DNA of 64,000 nt from Elusimicrobiota bacterium (GTDB lineage: Bacteria; Elusimicrobiota; Elusimicrobia; UBA1565; UBA9628), in the NCBI GenBank assembly GCA_003452935.1, contig DMMY01000001.1, positions 62,001 through 126,000 on the forward strand, read 5' to 3'. The position numbers were made by a program, and so were the translations under genes. The notes under the pieces were generated by a model that saw only the letters and a list, made by a program, of their open reading frames with translations, was not told where the DNA came from and ran no database searches. This document shows positions 34,718-46,541 of the stretch, in pieces. Within the stretch, counting starts at the first letter, position 1, and the number at the start of each line of letters is the position of its first letter.

Positions 34718-35833
34718 ATGAAAATACATTGCACAAAGGAAGACCTTTCAAAAGGCGTTCAGACCATACAGTCCGCTTTATCAGTTAGAACCACCTTGCC
34801 TATACTCCTTAATTTTATGATGGAAACCGACAACGCTAAGGTAAAGGTGGTTTCCACTGACCTGGAAATGGGAGTCAAGCATTATATTCCTGCGGAAGTA
34901 GAGGCCGACGGAAGCATTACAATTCCAGCTAAAAAATTCTCAGATATACTTCATAGCCTTCCTGAGGGTAAGGACGTGGAGCTTTCGGTTGATGCGGGCG
35001 ATAAAGTCCAATTAAAATGCGGACGTTCGAGATTTTCTATTATTGGCGCGCCAAAAGCCGAATATCCGGTTCTTCCGGAGTTCGATAAGTCAAATTCCTT
35101 TGAATTACCGCTTCAGATTTTTGCGGATATGGTTCGTAAAACTATTTTCGCGGCGTCCTCAGATGAAACCCGTCATGTATTGAACGGCGTCTATTGGGTG
35201 GCGAAGAAAGGAAGTCTCGACATGGTAGCAACAGACGGGCGCAGGCTTTCGATTATATGTAATAATTTAATGCCTAAAGATAAAGACTTCCAAATTATTG
35301 TACCAACAAAAGTTCTCTCCGAGCTGCTTCGTCTATTAAGCGCGCTTGATGTAAAGATGGATTCCGGAGAGAAGCTGCATTTAGGCGTTACGGAAAACCA
35401 AATAGTTTTCAATTTTAAAGAAACGACGCTATTATCTCGTCTTATAGGAGGAACTTTTCCCAATTATGAGCAGGTTATTCCAAAAAAGAAGGATATAACT
35501 ATTTTACTCGACACCAAGGATTTGTTGGCTGTCACCAAACGAGCCGCTCTTTGTGCCCTAGATCGCGGCGGATCGGTAAAATTTTCTTTACAAAACAAAA
35601 GCCTTCATATTTCTGCTTCTTCTCAAAACTTGGAATTCAATGATGAGTTGGGGACGGATTACTCGGGGGCTGATTTTCAAGTCGCGTTTAACCCTCATTT
35701 TTTTGTCGATGCGTTGAAGCATATCGATACCGAAAAGGTGTCGCTTGGATTTACCACTCCGGTCAATCCGGCTTTGATAGAGCCGGTAAACGGCGGGGAT
35801 TACCGGTTTGTGATTATGCCTATGAGGATTTGA
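34718..35833 (+). CDS. dnaN: DNA polymerase III beta sliding clamp
   Basis: A 371-residue clamp with three similar domains. Recognised by MKIHCTKEDLSKGVQTIQ, then RTTLPILLNFMME, VLNGVYWVA and the C-terminal GGDYRFVIMPMRI, which lies beside the partner-binding pocket. It forms the ring that tethers polymerase to DNA. AAGGGG lies about 13 bases upstream of the ATG. Standard dnaA-dnaN order; the next gene starts 6 bases after the stop. Confidence 0.96.
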   Translation: MKIHCTKEDLSKGVQTIQSALSVRTTLPILLNFMMETDNAKVKVVSTDLEMGVKHYIPAEVEADGSITIPAKKFSDILHSLPEGKDVELSVDAGDKVQLKCGRSRFSIIGAPKAEYPVLPEFDKSNSFELPLQIFADMVRKTIFAASSDETRHVLNGVYWVAKKGSLDMVATDGRRLSIICNNLMPKDKDFQIIVPTKVLSELLRLLSALDVKMDSGEKLHLGVTENQIVFNFKETTLLSRLIGGTFPNYEQVIPKKKDITILLDTKDLLAVTKRAALCALDRGGSVKFSLQNKSLHISASSQNLEFNDELGTDYSGADFQVAFNPHFFVDALKHIDTEKVSLGFTTPVNPALIEPVNGGDYRFVIMPMRI

Positions 35834-35839
35834 CGCGGG

Positions 35840-36139
35840 ATGATAAACACGCGTAAGGCGCGTTGGTCTACCGCCGAGGCCTTGGTCGCGTCATTCCAAT
35901 TTCGCACGGGCATGTCGGGAGACCGGATGGCCATTCTAGGAACGGTATGGCAAAAGGAGTTGGGACATTTATCCCGGCATTTGGAACTCGTTGGTTTTAG
36001 AAACGGATTTATTTATGTCAAGCCTCGGTCCGCGGCGGCAGCGCAGGAATTGCAGTTGAGTTCCGCCGGCATGGTGAAAAGTCTTAATAAGTATTTCAGC
36101 CGCGCATGGATCAAAGGGATTAAGATAGCAACCAGATGA
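35840..36139 (+). CDS. DUF721/DciA-like protein, putative replicative helicase loader
   Basis: A 99-residue protein between dnaN and gyrB. The segment LGTVWQKELGHLSRHLELVGFRNGFIYVKPRSAAAAQEL matches the compact DUF721 domain (a KH-like fold) of DciA. DciA proteins are the ancestral loaders or operators of DnaB helicase in bacteria lacking DnaC/DnaI. In actinobacteria a DUF721 gene holds the same place but follows recF; here recF is absent from the cluster. The stop overlaps the gyrB start (ATGA). Similarity is modest over a short protein. Confidence 0.65.
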   Translation: MINTRKARWSTAEALVASFQFRTGMSGDRMAILGTVWQKELGHLSRHLELVGFRNGFIYVKPRSAAAAQELQLSSAGMVKSLNKYFSRAWIKGIKIATR

Positions 36140-38778
36140 GTAATGAGAGAGACGTTAAGATAGGTAAAAATGAGCGGCGGAGCGCGGAAGGCTCCGATCG
36201 GAGGGATATGTCTCAGACCATAGCGGAGAAAGCGGAATCAAAAAAACAGGATTTAAGGACCGCTGAGGCCTACGACGCTTCTAAGATTCAAGTGTTGGAA
36301 GGCCTGGAAGCCGTGCGCAAGCGGCCGGCGATGTATATCGGATCGACCGGGCCGACGGGCCTTCATCATTTGGTTTATGAAGCCGTCGATAACGCGGTTG
36401 ATGAGATATTGGCGGGACGCTGTTCTTCGGTTGACGTTATTTTGCACGAGGGAAATTCCGTCACAGTGCTTGATAATGGCTCTGGAATTCCCGTAGACCC
36501 CATGAAGGATCCCAAGCTTCCCGCGAACCTGCGGGGCAAGTCCGCCTTGGAAGTCGTTATGACCGTGCTCCACGCGGGCGGCAAATTCGACAAGCGCGCG
36601 TATAAAGTTTCCGGCGGACTGCATGGCGTGGGTATATCGGTGGTCAACGCGCTTTCCGAGTGGGTGCGTGTCGAGGTTTATCGGGAAGGGAAGGTTTGGG
36701 CGCAGTCTTACAAGCGCGGCAAGCCGGACGACGAAATCAAGATTACGGGGAAGACCGAGGAGCACGGCACCCGCGTGACTTTTAAGCCGGACCCGGAAAT
36801 TTTTGAACAGCACCAGTTCTCATACGACGTGCTGTCTAATCGCTTGCGCGAGTTGGCCTTCCTTAACGCGGGCGCCAAGATCACCATCATAGATGAACGG
36901 GAGGATAAGAAACATACTTTTCACTATGAGGGCGGAATCAAGCAGTTTGTCCAATATTTGAACGCGAACAAGAAGACGTTGTTCGTTGAGCCTGTCAGTT
37001 TTGTGATTGACAAGGAGGATGTCTCCGTAGATGTCTCCATCCAATATAACGACGAGTATTCCGAGAACGTTTATAGTTTTGTCAATAATATAAACACGCC
37101 CGAGGGCGGAACGCATCTGTCTGGTTTTCGTTCTGCCCTTACGCGCGTTATTAACGACTACATCAAGAAGTATGACATGCTGAAGGGAAAGAATTACACG
37201 GTGCAGGGCGACGACGTTCGCGAAGGGCTCACCGCGGTGCTTTCGGTAAAGATCCCCAACCCCCAGTTCGAGGGGCAGACCAAGTCCAAGCTCGGCAACG
37301 CCGAAGTCGAGGGGGTCGTCAAATCTATCGTAGGCGAGGCGCTGGCGGTATTTTTCGAGGAGAACCCGGCGACGGCGAAGATCGTCTGCCAGAAATCCAT
37401 GGCCGCGGGAGAAGCGCGCGAGGCCGCGCGTAAAGCCAAGGAACTGACGCGGCGCAAGGGCGTTTTGGACGGTTCCAGCCTGCCCGGCAAGCTGGCTGAC
37501 TGCCAAGAGCGCGACCCGGAACACGCCGAGCTTTTTATCGTCGAGGGAGATTCTGCCGGCGGGTCGGCCAAGCAGGGGCGGGATCGGGCCTTTCAGGCGA
37601 TCCTTCCGATCAAAGGCAAGATTCTCAACGTCGAGAAAGCCCGGCTGGTGAAGGTTCTTTCCAACGACGAGGTGCGCACACTTATTGCGGCCATTGGCAC
37701 CGGCATCGGCAACCAGCGCGAGGGCTCTCCTGCTCCGGGGGAAGCCGAGGCAGAGGACGGTCTGAAGATTGATAAATTGCGTTATCACAAGCTGATCATC
37801 ATGGCGGACGCCGACGTCGACGGCCAGCATATCCGCACACTGCTGTTGACTTTTTTCTACCGGCAGATGAAGCCGTTGATAGAACACGGGCATGTTTATA
37901 TCGCCCAGCCGCCCCTCTATAAAGTTAAGAAGGGCAAGACCGAGATGTATGTCGAGAACGACGAGAAGATGGAGGCGTGGCTTTTAAATGAGGGACGCCG
38001 CTCGGTCGCCATCACGGCCATTAATCCCAACAACGGCAAAAGCAAGACGCTCGACGCCGACGATCTTAAGGACCTGCTGAAGCTGTTGGCGGAGTTGGAG
38101 AATCTTCTTCGGCATTTGGAGCGCAAGAGCCTGCACCTGGAACATTTCTTGGCATATAAGGAACAAGGCAGGCTGCCGCTTTATCGCGTGGAGCAGTCCG
38201 CGGGAGAGTATCTTTTCTTTTACAGCGAAAAGGAATGGCACCAATTTCGCGACGCGTACGTGGCCGAACAAAAGGTCAAGCTCGCGGAGGAACGCAAAGG
38301 GAAGCCGGCGCCGGAGGACGCGGTCCCGGTGGAGGCCGACGAAGAGGCCTTGGAGCCGGATATGCAGGAACTGTGGGAGATGGCGAAGCTCGAGGCGCTG
38401 GCCGGAAAACTTGAGGAAATGGGGCTGGAGTTGAAATGGTATCAAGTGCTGCGCGACGAGAAGACGAAGCCGCTTTTTCGCGCGAAGGGAGAGCGTTCCG
38501 AAACCGAGGGATATAGTCTGCGGGATCTCCTTGAGACGGTGCGCGAGGCGGGCCGGTCCGGGGCCACTATTCAGCGCTATAAGGGTCTGGGAGAAATGAA
38601 TCCGGAGCAGCTTTGGGAGACCACCATGGACCCCAAACGGAGAAAACTTCTTCAGGTGACGCTGGAAGACCCGGCGGACGCGGAGCTGGCCTTCACCACG
38701 CTTATGGGGGATCGCGTAGAGCCTCGCCGCGCCTTTATTGAGCGGCATGCCAAGGAAGTAAAGAATCTCGACATCTAG
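36136..38778 (+). CDS. gyrB: DNA gyrase subunit B
   Basis: An 880-residue ATPase subunit. GHKL ATP-binding motifs: EAVDNAVDE, LDNGSGIPVD, VSGGLHGVGISVVNALSE. The TOPRIM domain has LFIVEGDSAGGSAKQGRDR and IIMADADVDGQHIRTLLLTFF, then IQRYKGLGEMNPEQLWETTM. It is longer than the roughly 640 residues of the short GyrB form: about 40 residues precede the first ATPase helix, and a charged insert of roughly 170-200 residues splits the TOPRIM part, as in proteobacterial GyrB. ATG 36136 overlaps the previous stop; ATG 36208 with GGAGGG upstream is a possible alternative start. Confidence 0.95.
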   Translation: MSNERDVKIGKNERRSAEGSDRRDMSQTIAEKAESKKQDLRTAEAYDASKIQVLEGLEAVRKRPAMYIGSTGPTGLHHLVYEAVDNAVDEILAGRCSSVDVILHEGNSVTVLDNGSGIPVDPMKDPKLPANLRGKSALEVVMTVLHAGGKFDKRAYKVSGGLHGVGISVVNALSEWVRVEVYREGKVWAQSYKRGKPDDEIKITGKTEEHGTRVTFKPDPEIFEQHQFSYDVLSNRLRELAFLNAGAKITIIDEREDKKHTFHYEGGIKQFVQYLNANKKTLFVEPVSFVIDKEDVSVDVSIQYNDEYSENVYSFVNNINTPEGGTHLSGFRSALTRVINDYIKKYDMLKGKNYTVQGDDVREGLTAVLSVKIPNPQFEGQTKSKLGNAEVEGVVKSIVGEALAVFFEENPATAKIVCQKSMAAGEAREAARKAKELTRRKGVLDGSSLPGKLADCQERDPEHAELFIVEGDSAGGSAKQGRDRAFQAILPIKGKILNVEKARLVKVLSNDEVRTLIAAIGTGIGNQREGSPAPGEAEAEDGLKIDKLRYHKLIIMADADVDGQHIRTLLLTFFYRQMKPLIEHGHVYIAQPPLYKVKKGKTEMYVENDEKMEAWLLNEGRRSVAITAINPNNGKSKTLDADDLKDLLKLLAELENLLRHLERKSLHLEHFLAYKEQGRLPLYRVEQSAGEYLFFYSEKEWHQFRDAYVAEQKVKLAEERKGKPAPEDAVPVEADEEALEPDMQELWEMAKLEALAGKLEEMGLELKWYQVLRDEKTKPLFRAKGERSETEGYSLRDLLETVREAGRSGATIQRYKGLGEMNPEQLWETTMDPKRRKLLQVTLEDPADAELAFTTLMGDRVEPRRAFIERHAKEVKNLDI

Positions 38779-38800
38779 TCCAGCGGATCAGGGAGAATAT

Positions 38801-41305
<2,505 letters not shown>

Positions 41306-41312
41306 GGACCCA

Positions 41313-41855
41313 TTGGCAGAGCGATCAATCATTGCGGCAGCCCTGGCGATCTGCCTGACCGTGTTGGGCGCGGGGCCTCTCGCGGGTGAACTGAGCGTCG
41401 AGAGTCTGCATTGGGAGCTGGCGCAGCCGGTCCGGGGGCGCAAGCCGGTTTATGCGGATATCGTGAGCTTGGAGACGGCGCCGCCGCGCATCGCGGGCAA
41501 GCTTCGGGCCCGGGTGGTGCTTAAAAACCGGGGTCCGCTGGCGGCCGACGGCATACTCTTGCGCTATTGTCTCTTGGCGCGTTTGGCGCCGGTGCGCAGC
41601 CGGCAGGACGGCGTTTGGGCGCTGCCCTTTTTGATCGAAGAGAAACGGGTGGCCAAAGTCGGGCCCAATCAACTTTTTGAAGTGTCGTTGGACCCCTCGG
41701 CGTCCATGGCCCTGCCGTTCAACCGCTATCTGCGGCGGGTTTACGCCTCGGGATTTTGGCCGGACCAGTTGAAGCTCCAGGTGATGCTCAGCCCGCACCG
41801 CGGAGCCGTCGAGACCATCGCTACCCAGGAGATAATCCTCCCTGTAACCAAATGA
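41313..41855 (+). CDS. Small secreted protein of unknown function
   Basis: A 180-residue protein starting with TTG 41313 behind AGGGA. The signal peptide is evident (IIAAALAICLTVLGAGPLAG). The mature part is predicted beta-rich (RARVVLKNRGPLAADGILLRY, DQLKLQVMLSP), reminiscent of an immunoglobulin-like or CARDB-like fold, but no family is assigned. It lies between gyrA and serS, and its stop overlaps the serS start (ATGA). Confidence 0.6.
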   Translation: MAERSIIAAALAICLTVLGAGPLAGELSVESLHWELAQPVRGRKPVYADIVSLETAPPRIAGKLRARVVLKNRGPLAADGILLRYCLLARLAPVRSRQDGVWALPFLIEEKRVAKVGPNQLFEVSLDPSASMALPFNRYLRRVYASGFWPDQLKLQVMLSPHRGAVETIATQEIILPVTK

Positions 41856-43162
41856 ACGATATAAACCTGATACGTAAAGAGCCGGGAAAAGCCCGAGAGG
41901 CAATCAAGGATCGGGGCGGACGTTATCTGCCCGTGCTGGAGACGCTCATTGAGGCCGATGCGCAATATAGGGAATTGCTCCAGCAGGTCGAAGCCTTGCG
42001 CGCCCGGCGCAATTCCGCGTCCCAAGCGGTGGGCAAGGCCAAGGCCGGCAAGGATGACGCCGAGGCGAGCCGTCTTATGGCCGAGGTGGCGCAAATCAAG
42101 GCTGACATGGCGGGCAAGGACGAGGCCTTGGGCGGCTTGGGGGCACGAGTGAGGCAGACCGCGTTGGGCTTGCCCAACTTCCCGCATCCGTCGGTGCCCA
42201 AGGGGAAGAGCGCGGATGATAATCCGGTCGTTCGCACGGGGGCGGCCGTCAAGCCGTTGGGTTTTAAACCCCAGGATCACCAAACCTTCGGCGAGAAATT
42301 GGGTCTGCTGGACAGCGCGGCGGCGGCCAAGCTGTCGGGATCTCGCTTTTCGCTTTGGCGCGGCGCCGGCGCCAGGTTGATGCGCGCGATCATTTCCTTT
42401 CTGCTCGATCTGCACACCGGGGAGCACGGGTATCAGGAGATGTGGGTGCCGGCCTTGGTGAGGCCGGATATTCTTGAGGGGACAGGACAACTGCCGAAGT
42501 TCGAAGCGGATCTGTATAAAATCGCGGCCACGGAGGGCGAGAAGACCGAGACGTTGTTTCTTATCCCCACCGCGGAAGTGCCGTTGACCAATTTGGTGCG
42601 CGACCAGATTATTCCAGAGGCGGATTTGCCCATGAGATTGACGGCGTACACCCCGTGTTTTCGCCAGGAGGCAGGTTCCTATGGCAAGGATGTTCGCGGA
42701 CTTATACGCAATCATCAGTTCGATAAGGTGGAGCTGGTGTGGGTTACAAAGCCGGAAGAGTCTTTGGCCGCGCTGGAGTCCTTGACAGGACACGCCGAGG
42801 CGGTGCTCAAGCGGCTGGAATTGCCGTTCCGGGTGGTGGAGCTGTGCACGGCTGATTTGGGCTTTTCGGCGGCCAAAACGTACGATCTGGAAGTGTGGAT
42901 GGCGGGCGAGGGCCAATACCGGGAGATATCGTCATGCTCGAATTGCGGCGATTTCCAGGCGCGGCGCATGAACGCCCGCGTGCGGCGATCCGGCCAGGGC
43001 GGCGTGGAATTCGTGCACACCCTCAACGGCAGCGGCGTGGCCGTGGGCCGTCTCTTTGCCGCGATTTTGGAGAATTATCAACAGCCGGACGGTAGTCTGG
43101 TTATTCCCAAGGCATTGGTGCCATACTTCGGAGCGGAACGGATAGCCGCGCCTAAGGCATGA
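41852..43162 (+). CDS. serS: Seryl-tRNA synthetase
   Basis: A 436-residue class II synthetase. The N-terminal coiled-coil tRNA-binding arm covers about residues 25-105 (LETLIEADAQYRELLQQVEAL...). Motif 2 is TPCFRQEAGSYGKDVRGLIRNHQFDKVEL and motif 3 is HTLNGSGVAVGRLFAAILENYQ; the Ser-binding region has ISSCSNCGDFQARR. The start is the ATG overlapping the preceding stop. It charges tRNA-Ser and, where the organism uses selenocysteine, tRNA-Sec. Confidence 0.96.
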   Translation: MNDINLIRKEPGKAREAIKDRGGRYLPVLETLIEADAQYRELLQQVEALRARRNSASQAVGKAKAGKDDAEASRLMAEVAQIKADMAGKDEALGGLGARVRQTALGLPNFPHPSVPKGKSADDNPVVRTGAAVKPLGFKPQDHQTFGEKLGLLDSAAAAKLSGSRFSLWRGAGARLMRAIISFLLDLHTGEHGYQEMWVPALVRPDILEGTGQLPKFEADLYKIAATEGEKTETLFLIPTAEVPLTNLVRDQIIPEADLPMRLTAYTPCFRQEAGSYGKDVRGLIRNHQFDKVELVWVTKPEESLAALESLTGHAEAVLKRLELPFRVVELCTADLGFSAAKTYDLEVWMAGEGQYREISSCSNCGDFQARRMNARVRRSGQGGVEFVHTLNGSGVAVGRLFAAILENYQQPDGSLVIPKALVPYFGAERIAAPKA

Positions 43163-43605
43163 AAAGCGCGCGGGCGTCTGGGTGCAAGAGCGGCGGCAAG
43201 GCGACGGCCATGCATCGGTTGATCCGTCTTGTGGCGCGGTTGCGTTCCCCCCGGGGCTGCCCGTGGGATAGAAAACAGACGCATTTGACTCTTATTCGTT
43301 TTTTGAATGAGGAGACCCGAGAACTTGCGGCGGCCCTGCGGCGTGGTCGATGGCATGAGATCGAGGACGAGTTGGGCGACGTGTTGCTTCAAGTGCTCCT
43401 GCATGCGCAGATAGCCAGTGAAAAGGGGCTCTTTAATATCGAGGACGTCGCGCGCAGCCAGCACCGCAAGCTGGTGCGGCGCCACCCGCATGTTTTTGGG
43501 CGCAGGCGTCTGGAGAGCGCGGCCGCGGTTCTCGCCAATTGGCGGGAGATAAAACGATCGGAACGCGGTCAGCGGCGCCGGGACATCCAACAGCGGCGAG
43601 GTTAG
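43159..43605 (+). CDS. MazG-like nucleotide pyrophosphohydrolase, single domain
   Basis: A 148-residue protein with the MazG fold: LRSPRGCPWDRKQTH, EETRELAAALRRG and the metal-binding EIEDELGDVLLQVLLHAQIA (ExxED type). Full MazG has two such domains (about 260 residues); here only one is present, followed by a basic tail (RSERGQRRRDIQQRRG). It likely hydrolyses (d)NTPs to the monophosphate, as house-cleaning. Overlaps serS by ATGA. Confidence 0.85.
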   Translation: MKSARASGCKSGGKATAMHRLIRLVARLRSPRGCPWDRKQTHLTLIRFLNEETRELAAALRRGRWHEIEDELGDVLLQVLLHAQIASEKGLFNIEDVARSQHRKLVRRHPHVFGRRRLESAAAVLANWREIKRSERGQRRRDIQQRRG

Positions 43606-43628
43606 AGGCGGTCGTCGCGGCGGACGGG

Positions 43629-44507
43629 TCACCAATCCGGCGGTATATCCAGCTTGCGGCGCAAATCGGCTTGGACCTGGGAGAGGCAGGCGGATAATTT
43701 TGGGAAGGCGTAGGGCGGGGGTTTGAGCAGAGAGCTGAGGCGATTCCAGCCTTGGCGCGGCCGGCCTTGCGCGGCATAGTCGTAGTAAAGCGCCACGACT
43801 CCTCCCAGGTATTCCCCGGGTTGTTTCTCTTTTGGAATGAGGGCGAGCCGATCCTCCAGGCCTTTTATTTTCTCGGCGAAGAAATCCGGAAACTTCGTCG
43901 AGGCGTCGATGAAGTCCCCTTTTCGCCATTCATAGATCCTGGTCTGATAAGCGTTCTGCGACATGGCGTAGAAGTTTTCGCAGCCCACGGAAAAATATCG
44001 GCCCAAGGCGAGGGTTTGGGAGACGATCACGGGACGGCCGGCGCCACGCAAAGCCCGGAGTTCGCCTTGTGGAAAGGAACCGACTCTTCGTACGCGAGGC
44101 CCCTGGCAGCGCAGGACGTAGAGAGTGCGTGTGTTGAGCCCGGGCGTCGTGGCATGATAGACGATAGCGCGAGAGCCGTCCGCGAAAAGGTCGAGGAAGC
44201 CCTGGCCCGGCAGGGCCGGATCAAACTTGAGACGGTCGATAAAAGACGGATGGGTATAGACGAGATAGGATTTTCCTTTTAAGGTTGCGTAGACCGCGAG
44301 CTTGTTGAGGTTCTTGGCGGGATTGCGGAAGAGCACCGCGGCCAGCGGGACTCCCCCGACTACGGCGGAGGCGGTTTGTTCCTGGCGCATGCCCTTATCG
44401 GCCGTTTCAGGGATGGCGCGGCCTTCTCGGGGCGGCAGTTTTGGAGGCTCAGCCCAGGCGCACATGACGCCAAAAAGCAGCAGGCTTGGGGCGATGACGC
44501 GGGTCAT
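43629..44507 (-). CDS. Secreted protein of unknown function
   Basis: A 292-residue protein with a clear signal peptide (IAPSLLLFGVMCAWA). The mature part contains LAVYATLKGKSYLVYTH and ALALGRYFSVGCENFYAMSQNAYQ; no known domain is recognised. The ATG overlaps the asd stop (ATGA), so it is translated with aspartate-semialdehyde dehydrogenase, probably for arrangement rather than function. It converges on the mazG-like gene. Confidence 0.6.
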   Translation of the reverse strand: MTRVIAPSLLLFGVMCAWAEPPKLPPREGRAIPETADKGMRQEQTASAVVGGVPLAAVLFRNPAKNLNKLAVYATLKGKSYLVYTHPSFIDRLKFDPALPGQGFLDLFADGSRAIVYHATTPGLNTRTLYVLRCQGPRVRRVGSFPQGELRALRGAGRPVIVSQTLALGRYFSVGCENFYAMSQNAYQTRIYEWRKGDFIDASTKFPDFFAEKIKGLEDRLALIPKEKQPGEYLGGVVALYYDYAAQGRPRQGWNRLSSLLKPPPYAFPKLSACLSQVQADLRRKLDIPPDW

Positions 44508-45559
44508 GGACGCTTGAGCCAGCCCTTGCGCAGGATATGTTCGGCGATCTGAACGGAATTGAGGGCCGCGCCTTTAAGAAGATTATCGGATACGACCCAG
44601 AGGCAGAGCTCGCGAGCGTCGATGCCGGGGCGCAGCCGCCCTGTGAAAACCGGGGCCAGGCCGGCCATGGCCAGGGGCGTGGGGTAGTTGGCGGTCATTA
44701 ATTTGAGCCCCGGGGCATGCCGGAGGAGGCGGCGCGCTCGTTGCGGCGCAAAGGGGCGGGAGAAGCGAAGCCAGGCGGCCAGGGAATGTCCGCGCACCAC
44801 GGGAACGCGCACCGCGGTGACGCTGACGCGCAGATGCGCGGCGGACCATACCTTGCGTAGTTCGCGGGCGACTTTTGTTTCCTCCCCGCAGTGTCCCTGG
44901 GGGTCGAAACTTCCGACTTGCGGAAAGACATTGCCGGCGATGGGCTGGGGCAGGGCGCGGCGCGCGGGGCAAGGCCAGATAGGCGCGCGGCCGTCAGGCG
45001 CGAGGGTCTGCCGCGCGGCGTTGGCGCGGCTTTGGTCAAAAAATTCCGTCAGGGCGTCTCGGCCCGCGCCAGAGACCGCTTGATAGGTGGCTAGTCGGAC
45101 TTCTCGGACCGTGGCGGCTTTGTGCAAAGGCCAGCCGGCCACCGCGATGCCGGTCATGGTGCAATTGGGGCCCGCGATGAGGCGTTGGTGGAAGTTGAGC
45201 GCGCTGGAGTTGACCTCCGGGATAACGAGAGGAACCTTTGGATCGAGGCGAAACTCAGAGCTGTCATCGATGACCCACACGCCGCCGGCGGCCAGCTTTG
45301 GTCCGAATCGGCGCGCCACCTCCTCCGAGCTGACCATAAAGACCAGCTGGCAGCAGGACAGGAGTTTGGCGTCGATGGCCGGGGCTTGAAGCGTTCGGCC
45401 GCGGAAACGGACGTTCTGCAAAGAACGGCCGGATGAGAAAGGCTGAAGTTGGGCGACAGGGAAACGGCGGCGTTCGAGGAGCGCGAGCAGTTCGCGTCCG
45501 ACCATGCCGGTGGCTCCAACGACGGCAATGCGTAATCCGGCGGATTTAGGGGTTGGCAT
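44504..45559 (-). CDS. asd: Aspartate-semialdehyde dehydrogenase
   Basis: A 351-residue enzyme. The NADP-binding motif is VVGATGMVGREL, the catalytic Cys lies in GPNCTM, and YQAVSGAG, AGNVFPQVGSF and VPVVRGHS complete the active site. It reduces aspartyl phosphate to the semialdehyde for lysine/diaminopimelate, threonine and methionine synthesis. It overlaps the end of the upstream secreted-protein gene by 14 bases and the downstream one by 4. No aspartokinase or dap genes are adjacent. Confidence 0.93.
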   Translation of the reverse strand: MPTPKSAGLRIAVVGATGMVGRELLALLERRRFPVAQLQPFSSGRSLQNVRFRGRTLQAPAIDAKLLSCCQLVFMVSSEEVARRFGPKLAAGGVWVIDDSSEFRLDPKVPLVIPEVNSSALNFHQRLIAGPNCTMTGIAVAGWPLHKAATVREVRLATYQAVSGAGRDALTEFFDQSRANAARQTLAPDGRAPIWPCPARRALPQPIAGNVFPQVGSFDPQGHCGEETKVARELRKVWSAAHLRVSVTAVRVPVVRGHSLAAWLRFSRPFAPQRARRLLRHAPGLKLMTANYPTPLAMAGLAPVFTGRLRPGIDARELCLWVVSDNLLKGAALNSVQIAEHILRKGWLKRP

Positions 45560-46541
45560 AGGGTATTCTATAGGGCTCTCCCAAGCCCGTGCTGCCTAAT
45601 ATATCTCGCACGGCCCCGCGGAGGTAGTATCCGGAGGCCGGGCACTTTTCGTCGGTTATTGAAAAAATGAAAGGTTGGCGACGACGGATTTTAGATACGC
45701 GTTCCCAATCGAGGCCATCATTGGAAGACTCTATCCATGCCTCGGCGATGTTTTCCCCCCACGCGGAGAAACGGGCCACGCACTTCTTGGTGTCGCGCGT
45801 AAAAAGAAATTCGGATACGCTGATTTCACTGGTGCTGGGCGGGGCGAGTTTGATGGCAAGGGCCGGGTAAATGGTTTTTATCGGGGTTTCCAGGCTGCCT
45901 TCGGGAGTCCTTGGGGGCACGCCTGATATGGAGCGGTTATTCCAGGCCTTTGTTTCCCGCGGACCGGTATCATCTACCCCCGCGGCCGCGAGAATCGGGG
46001 AACTCGCGGCTTTTTGAAACATGTTTGTGGGTGACCATATGATCAGGTAATTCGGGCGCTTAAAGCTTATTAGGGATAATGGGACTTCTGCCCACAACCA
46101 TTCTCCGGAACCTATTCCTTCTATATGAGCCTGAGGGTCGGCCTCCAAAGGAAGATCCTTGGTTTCGGCAAGAAAGAAGCTTTGTTGAGATGTGAAGGCT
46201 GGAGACTGTGATATAGCCATATATATCTTGCCTGGTATGACCTCGCGTAGCCAGGGCTTGTTTGGGGTGGGGCGCGTCTTTGCACGGCCGACCTTGGCTC
46301 CAATGAATGCGCGTTTGAATTCGCCAGTGGGCGCAGGCGGTAATTTAACGATCCAGGAGTTATTGAAGCCTATGTACCAGTTGGCGTCATCTCCACCATC
46401 AGCGAACCTGGTAAAATCGTTAATGTTCTGGGTTAAAGCAATATAAGTAGGAAGTATAGTGCTTGTTGCCGATGCGTGAGAATTATTCGCGGCTTGGCAC
46501 GAAGGTATAATTAGCGAAGCTATAAATATTAAAAAAATCAT
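45546..46541 (-). CDS. Secreted protein of unknown function
   Basis: A 331-residue protein with a hydrophobic N-terminus (IFLIFIASLIIPSC) that could be a signal peptide or a weak lipobox (IPSC). The middle has FTRFADGGDDANWYIGFNNSWI, suggesting a beta-rich binding domain. No family is recognised. Its start overlaps the parB stop (TAATG). Base composition is more AT-rich than the asd gene next to it and resembles parAB, so the three may have moved or evolved together. Confidence 0.55.
   Translation of the reverse strand: MIFLIFIASLIIPSCQAANNSHASATSTILPTYIALTQNINDFTRFADGGDDANWYIGFNNSWIVKLPPAPTGEFKRAFIGAKVGRAKTRPTPNKPWLREVIPGKIYMAISQSPAFTSQQSFFLAETKDLPLEADPQAHIEGIGSGEWLWAEVPLSLISFKRPNYLIIWSPTNMFQKAASSPILAAAGVDDTGPRETKAWNNRSISGVPPRTPEGSLETPIKTIYPALAIKLAPPSTSEISVSEFLFTRDTKKCVARFSAWGENIAEAWIESSNDGLDWERVSKIRRRQPFIFSITDEKCPASGYYLRGAVRDILGSTGLGEPYRIPYANP

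Noticed and set aside
43159..43605. MazE/MazF-type toxin-antitoxin system at the mazG-like gene
   Set aside because: The gene encodes a pyrophosphohydrolase and neither mazE nor mazF is nearby.
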